Below, piece by piece: positions 1-6,185 of a stretch of 15,206 nucleotides of DNA. The DNA is from Prevotellaceae bacterium (GTDB lineage: Bacteria > Bacteroidota > Bacteroidia > Bacteroidales > Bacteroidaceae): the NCBI GenBank assembly GCA_022508635.1, contig JAFLUV010000038.1, positions 1-15,206 of the forward strand. Direction: 5' to 3'. The notes beneath the pieces are model-generated. The model made no database searches. It had not been told where the DNA came from and was given only the letters and a program-made list of their open reading frames with translations. How positions within the stretch are numbered: position 1 is the stretch's first letter; each line of letters starts with the position of its first letter. The translations under genes were made by a program, and so were the position numbers.

Positions 1-55
1 CCCCCGACCCTCTGCTTGTAAGGCAGACGCTCTGAACCAGCTGAGCTAAGCGCCC
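1..55 (-). tRNA. tRNA-Val (anticodon TAC), 3' part outside the window
   Basis: Read on the minus strand, the sequence starts with acceptor strand GGGCGCT. It continues with D stem GCTC/GAGC, anticodon stem TCTGC/GCAGA around loop CTTACAA, a GGGTC variable region and the GGGGG start of the T stem. The loop gives anticodon TAC (plus-strand positions 18-20, gta), so the tRNA reads GUA and, by wobble, other valine codons. About 55 of roughly 75 nt are present; the T loop, the 3' acceptor strand and any encoded CCA lie beyond the left edge. The gene has its own promoter at 108-139, giving a 5' leader of about 45 nt. Further tRNA genes could follow in the same transcript, but they cannot be seen. 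Confidence 0.94.
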
Positions 56-107
56 AATTCAATACTTTCAAAAGTCAAACCTGACCTCTCTCTCTTGAAT
101 TGCGCTG

Positions 108-139
108 CAAAGTTACATCATTTCCCAAAACTGACAAAA
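108..139 (-). promoter_or_regulatory. Bacteroidetes-type promoter for the tRNA-Val gene
   Basis: On the minus strand, TTTTG (139-135) lies 19 nt upstream of TAACTTTG (115-108). This is an exact match to the Bacteroidetes TTTG-N19-21-TAnnTTTG layout. Transcription should start near position 101. The rest of the interval up to the pfkA promoter (about 140-260) is AT-rich, and I see no gene or convincing repeat in it. Confidence 0.8.
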
Positions 140-261
140 TAAATTCACACCTTTTTTATAAAAAAAAAGATTTCGGCATGTTACACATAATAATATTATA
201 TACTATACACGTGATGTTTCTATGTATATAATAAGCACTAACATTATTATACACTACGAAA

Positions 262-293
262 TTTGGTATATCGGTCGTTTCTTTGTATCTTTG
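262..293 (+). promoter_or_regulatory. Bacteroidetes-type promoter for pfkA
   Basis: TTTG at 262-265 is followed after 20 nt by TATCTTTG at 286-293, an exact TTTG-N20-TAnnTTTG arrangement. The predicted start site near 300 gives a 5' leader of about 39 nt before the pfkA ATG at 339. It probably drives both pfkA and the aminopeptidase gene behind it. Confidence 0.8.
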
Positions 294-338
294 CACCAGA
301 GAAAGACAGACAAACAAGCAGGATAAAGAAAAAACACC

Positions 339-1316
339 ATGAGAAAGATAAATTGTATAGGCATCCTCACCAGTGGTGGCGATGCACCTGGAATGAATGC
401 TGCCATTCGTGCCGTAACCCGTGCAGGCATTGCTAATGGTTTTCGTATCATGGCAATATTTCGTGGCTATGAAGGACTCATCAATAATGAGATTCAGGAA
501 TTTACGACAGAGAACGTCAGCAACATCATTCAGCGGGGCGGTACCATATTGAAGACAGCTCGTAGCCGTGAATTTGAAACGCCAGAGGGGCGCCAGAAGG
601 CTTTTGATAACATGCAAAAGTGCGGCATTGATGCCTTGGTTGTCATCGGCGGAAATGGCTCGCTGACAGGTGCCCGTATTTTCGCCCAAGAATTTGATGT
701 ACCCTGCATCGGCCTACCTGGCACCATTGACAACGACTTAAACGGCACGGACAGCACTATCGGATATGACACGACGCTGAATACCATTATGGAATGCGTA
801 GACAAAATTCGCGACACTGCCACTTCACACGAACGCATCTTCTTTGTTGAGGTAATGGGGCGCGATGCGGGCTTCCTTGCCCAGAATAGTGCTATTGCAG
901 CCGGAGCTGAAGCAGCCATTATCCCAGAGGACAGCACAGGTGCTGACCAGCTGGAGCACTTCATAGGCCGAGGCATACGCAAGAGCAAATCGTCGAGTAT
1001 CGTGCTGGTAAGCGAGAGTCCCAAATGCGGTGCAATGTACTATGCCGACCGCGTCAAGAAAGAATATCCGGAATACGACGTGCGTGTTTCCATCTTGGGA
1101 CATTTGCAACGCGGAGGAAGCCCAAGTGCAGGTGACCGTGTACTCGCCAGCCGACTCGGCGTGGGTGCCATACAAGCAATACTCGAAGGGCAGCGTAACG
1201 TCATGATTGGTATCAAGAATGACGAGGTGGTCTATGTCCCCTTCTCCAATGCCATCAAGAGCGACAAGCCCGTCAAGAGGGAACTCATTGATGTCCTTGC
1301 CGTACTCAGCATTTAA
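339..1316 (+). CDS. pfkA: ATP-dependent 6-phosphofructokinase
   Basis: This cytoplasmic enzyme phosphorylates fructose 6-phosphate to fructose 1,6-bisphosphate, the committed step of glycolysis. The 325-residue length is normal for bacterial PfkA. Visible motifs are the N-terminal nucleotide-binding turn TSGGDAPGMN (residues 11-20), the catalytic segment PGTIDND (127-133, with D131 matching the catalytic base D127 of E. coli), FVEVMGRDAG and GHLQRGGSP. Glycines at 107 and 128 fit the ATP-using class rather than the pyrophosphate class, which has Asp and Lys there. One oddity is that the usual GGDGS reads GGNGS, with N106 where the Mg-ATP-contacting Asp (D103 in E. coli) is expected. The ATG at 339 follows an exact promoter and gives the expected N terminus. 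It is the first gene of a two-gene unit, 47 bp upstream of the aminopeptidase gene. Confidence 0.95.
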   Translation: MRKINCIGILTSGGDAPGMNAAIRAVTRAGIANGFRIMAIFRGYEGLINNEIQEFTTENVSNIIQRGGTILKTARSREFETPEGRQKAFDNMQKCGIDALVVIGGNGSLTGARIFAQEFDVPCIGLPGTIDNDLNGTDSTIGYDTTLNTIMECVDKIRDTATSHERIFFVEVMGRDAGFLAQNSAIAAGAEAAIIPEDSTGADQLEHFIGRGIRKSKSSSIVLVSESPKCGAMYYADRVKKEYPEYDVRVSILGHLQRGGSPSAGDRVLASRLGVGAIQAILEGQRNVMIGIKNDEVVYVPFSNAIKSDKPVKRELIDVLAVLSI

Positions 1317-1363
1317 GAAAATGAACGTCAAGATAAGATATTAAGAATTAGGGCATAAATACC

Positions 1364-2656
1364 ATGATAAAAGATCTCTTACAGTTCCTTGATAGTTCTC
1401 CCGTAAACTTCCTTGCTGTCAAAACTATCTGCCAGCGACTCAGTGATGCGGGCTTCGAGCGATGGGATGCAGCCGACAGGTTCGGCGAAATAGTACCCGG
1501 AAAGCAGTTTTTCTTGACAAAGAACGATTCCTCCGTCTATGCTTTCCGCATTGGCAATGAACCTTTGGGCGAAAGCGGGTTCCATGTTATTTGTGCACAC
1601 TGCGACTCGCCGACTTTCCGTATCAAGCCCAATGCAGAGTTGACAGGTGAAGGCGGCATCGTGCGCCTCAACACGGAAGTCTACGGCGGGCCCATCATGA
1701 GTACATGGTTCGATCGTCCGCTTACCATTGCCGGTCGTGTCATCGTCCGTTCAGCGGATCTCATGCATCCCACCACACTATTTCTGTACGTGCGTCGGCG
1801 ACTCATGCAAATCAGCAACCTTGCCATCCACTTCAATCGTCAGGTAAATGATGGCGTGAAACTGAGCAAGCAGAAAGATATGTTGCCCATCATCTGCATC
1901 ATCAACAATGAACTGGAACATGGCAACGTACTTATCAACTTGATTTGCGAGGAGTTGAAGGTCAATCGGAAGGACATCCTTGACTTTGACCTCTATCTGG
2001 CTGATGCTACACCTGCCTGCACTTTCGGTATTCACGACGAATTCATCTCCAGTGGCAGACTGGATGATCTCAGCATGGTACATGCAGGATTACAGGCTCT
2101 GTTGCAAAGTGGAAAAGCTACTCCCAAAGTGACGCAAGTACTTGCCATCTTCGATAATGAAGAAACTGGCTCCCAGACCAAGCAGGGAGCAGGAAGTCCT
2201 TTCCTGGCAAGTCTGCTTGAACGCATTGTCACGGCACAAGGCGGTACGGCAGAGGACTTCCATCGAAGTGTGGAGCATGCCTTCATGATTTCTGCAGACA
2301 ATGCACACGCATGGCATCCCAACTATAGTGAGAAGTACGACCTGACGAACCATCCTGTACTGGGCGGCGGACCAGTCATTAAGTTCAACGCTGCACAGAA
2401 ATATGCCAGCGATGCTGTTTCTGCAGCTGTCTTTGCAAGTCTTTGTGAGAAAGCCGGTGTTCCTTGCCAGCGTTTCGTGAATCACAGTGATGTGGCAGGC
2501 GGGAGCACGCTTGGTAATATCTTAGCGTCTTCACTTCCCCTCAAAGGTGTTGACATGGGCAATCCGCTACTGGCAATGCACAGTTGTCGCGAAACAGCCT
2601 CTGTCGCCGACCACCTCTATTGCATTGAGGCTTTCAAGGCTTTTTATTTAGACTAA
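1364..2656 (+). CDS. apeB: M18 family aminopeptidase (aspartyl aminopeptidase-like)
   Basis: A di-metal (usually zinc) exopeptidase of family M18, which removes N-terminal residues, typically acidic ones, from peptides in the cytoplasm. The 430-residue length is typical. Expected metal and catalytic residues are in place: H79 in HCDSP, the bridging Asp in GRLDDL (234 or 235), the Glu pair E266-E267 in DNEETGS, D312 in ADNAHAWHP, and H406 in AMHSCRE. The glycine-rich SDVAGGSTLG (375-384) is also characteristic of M18. There is no signal peptide. The gene follows pfkA after 47 bp with no promoter-like TAnnTTTG between them, so co-transcription is likely. Its stop codon is only 5 bp from that of the convergent ligA. 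Substrate preference cannot be read from sequence, so the symbol is by family. Confidence 0.93.
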   Translation: MIKDLLQFLDSSPVNFLAVKTICQRLSDAGFERWDAADRFGEIVPGKQFFLTKNDSSVYAFRIGNEPLGESGFHVICAHCDSPTFRIKPNAELTGEGGIVRLNTEVYGGPIMSTWFDRPLTIAGRVIVRSADLMHPTTLFLYVRRRLMQISNLAIHFNRQVNDGVKLSKQKDMLPIICIINNELEHGNVLINLICEELKVNRKDILDFDLYLADATPACTFGIHDEFISSGRLDDLSMVHAGLQALLQSGKATPKVTQVLAIFDNEETGSQTKQGAGSPFLASLLERIVTAQGGTAEDFHRSVEHAFMISADNAHAWHPNYSEKYDLTNHPVLGGGPVIKFNAAQKYASDAVSAAVFASLCEKAGVPCQRFVNHSDVAGGSTLGNILASSLPLKGVDMGNPLLAMHSCRETASVADHLYCIEAFKAFYLD

Positions 2657-2661
2657 AATCC

Positions 2662-4704
2662 TCATTCCCCAATCAAGCTAAGGAACTCGTCTTCGCTCAT
2701 GATGCGGATGCCAAGTTTCTTGGCTTTTTCTAATTTAGCGGAACCCATGTTCTCGCCTGCGAGGATGAAACTTGTCTTCGAACTGATGCTGCTAACATTT
2801 TTGCCGCCGTGTTGTTCAATGAGAGCTTTGTACTCGTCGCGGCTATGATGCTGGAAAACGCCACTGATGACTATCGATTGTCCTTCCAGTTTATCGGACT
2901 GTGCCTGCTTCTGCTGCTCGCAAAGTTCCATTTGCAAACCGTGTGCACGAAGTCGTTCCACGAAGGCTTGGTTCGCAGGATTGGCGAAGTATTGTATGAC
3001 ACTGCCGGCTATGACTTCACCGATGCCGTTGATTTGCAACAAGCTGTCGAGCGATGCGCTTGCCACATTGTCCATACTTCCATAATAGCGAGCCAATGTC
3101 TTGGCTGCTATCTCGCCCACGAAACGTATGCCGATAGCATATAGGACGCGCTCGAACGGAACCTGCTTGCTCTCTTCAATGCCAGCAAGAATTTTCGCTC
3201 CCTCCTGTCCTTCCCAAAGGGATACTGCCTTCTTTTCTCCCTCGAGGGAATCGGCAGGGAGTTGCTTGTCTTTCAGCTCATACAAGTCGGCGGCATCGCG
3301 GATGAGTCCGCGACGGAAGTATTCGTCTACCGTCTCAGCCCCAAGCGAATTGATGTTCATGGCCTTTCGGCTGATGAAATGCTCTATCCTGCCCAGTATG
3401 AGCGGAGGACATCCCGTGTCGTTAGGACAGTAGTGTGCTGCCTCGCCTTCATAGCGGACGAGCTTCGAGCCACAGACTGGGCAATGGTCTACAAAGTCTA
3501 TTCTTGGTTTCTGTGCTGTTGGTTCTGAGTTGTCGGACTCTGCCTTTCCTACTATCTTTGGGATTATCTCGCCGCCTTTCTCCACAAGGACGCGATCGCC
3601 AACATGAAGGTCGAGGGCTGCCATCACGTCTGCGTTGTGAAGCGTTGCCCGCCGCACTTGCGTTCCTGCCAGCTGTACTGGCTCCATGTTTGCCACTGGT
3701 GTCACGGTTCCTGTCCGGCCGACTTGAAAGACTACCTGCCGGAGTGTCGTTTCCGTCTGTTCTGCCTGAAACTTGTAGGCAATTGCCCAACGAGGGCTCT
3801 TTGCCGTCAGCCCGAGGCTCTTCTGTTGTGCCAGCGAATTAACCTTCAGCACGACGCCATCGGTTGCGACGGGAAGGTTGCGACGCTCTTTGTCCCAGTA
3901 GTCAATAAAGTCGAAGACTTCCTCCAGCGTGTTTGCCAGGCGCATGTCCTTGCTGACCCGGAAGCCCCATCGTGCTGCCGCCTCAAGGTTCTGGTAGTGG
4001 CCGTCGCCGGGAATTCCCTCGCCCAGGAGATAGTAGAGGTAGGCGTCCAGGCCACGCCGGGCTACGGTGCTGCTGTTCTTGCTCTTGAGCGTACCGCTTG
4101 CCGCATTGCGCGGATTGGCAAAGGGCGGCTCGCCGCTATTCTCACGCTCGGCATTGAGGCGCTCGAAGGAGCTCCAAGGCATCAGTATCTCTCCGCGAAT
4201 CTCAAAGTCGCGGGGATAGTCGCCTCCGGCGGGTAGCTGCAAGGGGATGGTGCGGATAGTACGCACGTTGGCAGTCACGTCGTCGCCCTGTATGCCATCG
4301 CCCCTTGTCACTGCCCGGACGAGCATGCCGTCTTCGTAGTGGAGACTGATGCTGAGACCGTCGAACTTCAGTTCGCAGCATATCTGGAAGGGCGCTCCCA
4401 TCAGTCCGTCGCTTACTCTCTGCCAGAAGTCTGCCACTTCCTGACGGTTGTAGGTGTTGCCCAGGCTGAGCATCGGCCGCAAGTGTGCCACCGTCTCGAA
4501 CTCGTTGTTCAGGTCGCTGCCCACGCGCTGCGTCGGGCTGTTCGGGTCGGCGAGTTCCGGATGGCGGGCTTCGAGGTCCTGCAGCTCGTGCATCAGGAAG
4601 TCAAACTCCTGGTCGGAGATGACGGGGGCGTTTTCTACGTAGTAATGATGGTTATGCTGGTGCAGTTCTTCGCGGAGCTGCATGATTCGTTTCGTCTCTT
4701 CCAT
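2662..4704 (-). CDS. ligA: NAD-dependent DNA ligase LigA
   Basis: It seals nicks in duplex DNA using NAD+ and is needed to join Okazaki fragments and complete repair. From the ATG at 4704 the protein has 680 residues, normal for LigA. In order: the NAD-binding Ia region with YY at 21-22, the adenylation domain with KFDG (catalytic K113, aligning with E. coli K115), NPRNAASGTLK (197-207), the OB fold with VGRTGTVTPVA, a four-Cys zinc finger (C408, C411, C426, C432), helix-hairpin-helix repeats (about 440-600) and a C-terminal BRCT domain (about 605-680). The open frame extends to 4848, but the extra 48 residues have low-complexity, non-LigA composition and contain the TAACTTTG promoter element, so the start at 4704 is preferred. 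The HhH region carries a small insertion near residues 487-500 (EGEKK...EGQEGAK). Confidence 0.96.
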   Translation of the reverse strand: MEETKRIMQLREELHQHNHHYYVENAPVISDQEFDFLMHELQDLEARHPELADPNSPTQRVGSDLNNEFETVAHLRPMLSLGNTYNRQEVADFWQRVSDGLMGAPFQICCELKFDGLSISLHYEDGMLVRAVTRGDGIQGDDVTANVRTIRTIPLQLPAGGDYPRDFEIRGEILMPWSSFERLNAERENSGEPPFANPRNAASGTLKSKNSSTVARRGLDAYLYYLLGEGIPGDGHYQNLEAAARWGFRVSKDMRLANTLEEVFDFIDYWDKERRNLPVATDGVVLKVNSLAQQKSLGLTAKSPRWAIAYKFQAEQTETTLRQVVFQVGRTGTVTPVANMEPVQLAGTQVRRATLHNADVMAALDLHVGDRVLVEKGGEIIPKIVGKAESDNSEPTAQKPRIDFVDHCPVCGSKLVRYEGEAAHYCPNDTGCPPLILGRIEHFISRKAMNINSLGAETVDEYFRRGLIRDAADLYELKDKQLPADSLEGEKKAVSLWEGQEGAKILAGIEESKQVPFERVLYAIGIRFVGEIAAKTLARYYGSMDNVASASLDSLLQINGIGEVIAGSVIQYFANPANQAFVERLRAHGLQMELCEQQKQAQSDKLEGQSIVISGVFQHHSRDEYKALIEQHGGKNVSSISSKTSFILAGENMGSAKLEKAKKLGIRIMSEDEFLSLIGE

Positions 4705-4728
4705 CTGTGAAGGTTGTTTTACGGCTGA

Positions 4729-4763
4729 CAAAGTTACGAAAATAAAATCAGAAAAGCTCAAAA
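4729..4763 (-). promoter_or_regulatory. Bacteroidetes-type promoter for ligA
   Basis: On the minus strand, TAACTTTG at 4736-4729 is preceded by TTTTG at 4763-4759 with a 22-nt spacer, slightly longer than the usual 19-21. Predicted transcription starts near 4722, leaving about 18 nt before the ATG at 4704. This is the main argument against the longer ligA reading frame. Confidence 0.65.
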
Positions 4764-4892
4764 GCGAGGAGAAAAAGGAAACCGGGGCAACCGGGTGTCG
4801 CGGATTTGCATGTTTCCTGCCGTCGTCCGTGAGTGCGGGCGGAATCATTTCTGCATTTTGCGGCGGTCGTCTTCTCAGGTCAATAGCGCCGA
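4764..4892. other. Intergenic stretch between the ligA promoter and the repeat array, no gene seen
   Basis: This is part of the 427-bp gap between the ligA and mutT starts. Short open frames cross it on both strands, but they have no family resemblance and no promoter or ribosome-binding context. I see no terminator hairpin and no recognisable RNA gene. The gap as a whole contains the ligA promoter, this stretch, the TTCGCGAA array (4896-4980), a further unremarkable 85 bp, and the mutT promoter. Confidence 0.5.
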
Positions 4893-4895
4893 TTA

Positions 4896-4980
4896 AAATT
4901 TCTTCGCGAAGAAATTTAAAATCTTCGCGAAGAAATTAAAATTGTTCGCGAAGAAATTTTGGATTGTTCGCGAAGAAATT
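4896..4980. repeat. Array of four TTCGCGAA palindromic repeats
   Basis: Four exact copies of TTCGCGAAGAAATT start at 4903, 4924, 4945 and 4967, separated by AT-rich spacers of 7, 7 and 8 bp. The core TTCGCGAA is a perfect palindrome. In the first copy the symmetry extends to 22 bp (4896-4917). In copies 3 and 4 the left flank is ATTG, so only the right arm GAAATT is kept. Centre-to-centre distances of 21, 21 and 22 bp are close to two helical turns, putting all four cores on nearly the same DNA face. The array lies between the divergent ligA and mutT promoters, about 130 bp beyond the ligA -33 element and 85 bp before the mutT -33 element. It could be an operator array, a protein-binding site of another kind, or a member of a dispersed repeat family; sequence alone does not decide. 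Confidence 0.9.
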
Positions 4981-5065
4981 ATTAGCGGCCTGCAACAATC
5001 TCCGTAAAGTCTGCCGGATTCAGGGTACCTGACGATGCTGCAGAACCGCTTTATCGTCGTCATGC

Positions 5066-5096
5066 TTTGAACATTGGATAAAATTGCGTACCTTTG
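5066..5096 (+). promoter_or_regulatory. Bacteroidetes-type promoter for the mutT-fur unit
   Basis: TTTG at 5066-5069 and TACCTTTG at 5089-5096 are separated by 19 nt, an exact match to the expected layout. Transcription should begin near 5103, giving a leader of about 29 nt before the ATG at 5132. Confidence 0.8.
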
Positions 5097-5131
5097 CAAC
5101 CACAATGCTACATAACGGGGAAACGTAATCT

Positions 5132-5632
5132 ATGAGAAAGACAGAAGTCGTTGCAGCAGTCATACGCGATGGTGAAGGACGCGTGCTCGCCACGCAGCGC
5201 GGATATGGCGACTGGAAGGGCTGGTGGGAGTTCCCCGGCGGAAAGACAGAGCCGGGAGAGACTCGGGAAGAGGCGCTGAGGCGGGAAATCCGCGAAGAGC
5301 TGTCCGCGGAAATCTGCATAGACAGGTTTCTCTGCACCGTAGAACATGACTATCCCGGGCAGACTTCTGGCAAGACAGCCTCCGCGAGAGAGCAGGCATC
5401 ACAATCCTCGCCTTCCTTTCACCTGACGATGCACTGTTTCCTCTGCTCGCTGCCCTCCGGCGCGATGCACCTTAACGAGCATGAAGCAGCACGATGGCTG
5501 CGAAAGGGAGAGCTGGACAGCGTAAGGTGGCTGCCGGCGGACATGCAGGTGCTCGAAGCCTTGGAACGCGAGGCAGGCATTTTCCAGGACACGGGCCAGG
5601 AGACTGGCACAACAATAGGAATCCATGAGTAA
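5132..5632 (+). CDS. MutT-like Nudix hydrolase ((deoxy)nucleoside triphosphate pyrophosphohydrolase)
   Basis: A cytoplasmic Nudix enzyme expected to hydrolyse nucleoside triphosphates to monophosphates. The MutT-like framing (VAAVI at the N terminus, GWWEFPGGK, FHLTMHCFLC, then RWLPAD) suggests cleaning of oxidised dNTPs such as 8-oxo-dGTP; the substrate is inferred. The Nudix box runs from G37 through E43 to REIREE (51-56). All acidic metal ligands are present, but the final Gly of the consensus is replaced (S58). At 166 residues it is longer than the usual 130-140. Part of the excess is a Ser/Ala/Gln-rich stretch at about residues 76-95, between EHDYP and FHLTMH, where relatives usually run straight on. 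The rest is a polar C-terminal tail (about 150-166). The start follows an exact promoter. The 3' end overlaps the fur-family gene by 8 nt (ATGAGTAA), implying translational coupling. Confidence 0.88.
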   Translation: MRKTEVVAAVIRDGEGRVLATQRGYGDWKGWWEFPGGKTEPGETREEALRREIREELSAEICIDRFLCTVEHDYPGQTSGKTASAREQASQSSPSFHLTMHCFLCSLPSGAMHLNEHEAARWLRKGELDSVRWLPADMQVLEALEREAGIFQDTGQETGTTIGIHE

Positions 5633-6044
5633 CACCGACATTGAAAGCATCCTGAACGACAAGGGAATCAAGCACACAGCCAATCGTATCCTTGTACTTA
5701 AAGCGCTGGCAAAGGTCTCGCATCCGGTCAGCCTTGCAGACTTGGAACAGCTGTTAGGATTCTCGGTAGACAAGGCAAGCATCTTCAGAACCCTTGAGCT
5801 TTTTGCAGAGAAGGACATCGTCCATGTAATAGAGGATGGCAGCCGTTCCCTCAAATACGAACTGCGTCACGGCAACGAATGCCACACCATTTTCGACCAG
5901 CACGTTCACTTCTATTGCGAACAATGCAAGAAAACATCTTGTTTCAAGACGATAAGCGTACCCTTGATAGACATTCCTGAGGGCTTTGACCCCCATTCCA
6001 TCAACTACATGATAAAGGGAACCTGCCCCGATTGCTCGAAATAA
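5625..6044 (+). CDS. Fur-family metal-dependent transcriptional regulator
   Basis: A 139-residue DNA-binding regulator of the Fur/Zur/PerR family. The winged helix-turn-helix occupies about residues 15-80 (recognition region KASIFRTLELF at 50-60, wing HVIEDGSRSLKYEL). The C-terminal dimerisation domain holds the structural zinc site as two CxxC pairs, C98-C101 and C134-C137. The sensory-site region is QHVHF, with H93 and H95. C86 lies seven residues before H93, a spacing reminiscent of the Cys-His-His site of characterised Zur proteins. The position that is Asp in PerR (D104 of B. subtilis) appears to be C106. These residues lean toward zinc sensing rather than peroxide sensing, but that is inference. 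The gene overlaps mutT by 8 nt and has no promoter of its own. It converges with recG, with 141 bp between the stops. No target operator is recognised with confidence. Confidence 0.88.
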   Translation: MSNTDIESILNDKGIKHTANRILVLKALAKVSHPVSLADLEQLLGFSVDKASIFRTLELFAEKDIVHVIEDGSRSLKYELRHGNECHTIFDQHVHFYCEQCKKTSCFKTISVPLIDIPEGFDPHSINYMIKGTCPDCSK

Positions 6045-6091
6045 CTGCCCGATACTCGCAAAAGCATGCCGAAACACATCGCGAGGCCAAT

Positions 6092-6139
6092 AATGAATGC
6101 TACTGCACTATTAGAGACAATGAATGCTATTGCACTATT
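6092..6139. repeat. Two direct copies of a 21-bp sequence between convergent genes
   Basis: A 21-bp sequence beginning AATGAATGCTA and ending TGCACTATT occurs at 6092-6112 and again at 6119-6139, with one difference (C/T) and a 6-bp spacer, so the period is 27 bp. A shorter echo, GCTATTGC, recurs at 6164-6171. A weak inverted pair, TTCAGG (6139-6144) and CCTGAA (6171-6176), surrounds the following stretch with a 26-nt loop. No T-run follows, so it does not look like an intrinsic terminator for either the fur-family gene or recG. Confidence 0.8.
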
Positions 6140-6185
6140 TCAGGTTCACGTATCGGCTACTTTGCTATTGCCTGAATGTGATGGA

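Noticed and set aside
140..260. Possible inverted repeat in the AT-rich interval (ATAATAAT near 187 versus ATTATTAT near 243)
   Set aside because: It is only 8 bp of very AT-rich sequence with a loop of about 50 nt, as expected by chance in such a region.
3604..4236. 210-codon plus-strand frame opposite ligA
   Set aside because: A long antisense shadow over the strongly conserved, GC-rich ligA coding region. It has no recognisable domain, promoter or start context.
4896..4980. TTCGCGAA repeats as a CRISPR array or as an intrinsic terminator
   Set aside because: The spacers are only 7-8 bp of AT-rich sequence with no cas genes nearby. The array lies between divergent gene starts, where no terminator is needed, and lacks a hairpin plus T-run structure.
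4893..5105. Minus-strand frame of 70 codons ending in heptad-like repeats (NFFANNF, NFFAKIL, NFFAKKF)
   Set aside because: The apparent peptide repeat is what three of the four DNA repeats give when read in one frame. The frame breaks at the fourth copy, its start lies over the mutT promoter, and it resembles no known family. The DNA palindrome explains the pattern better.
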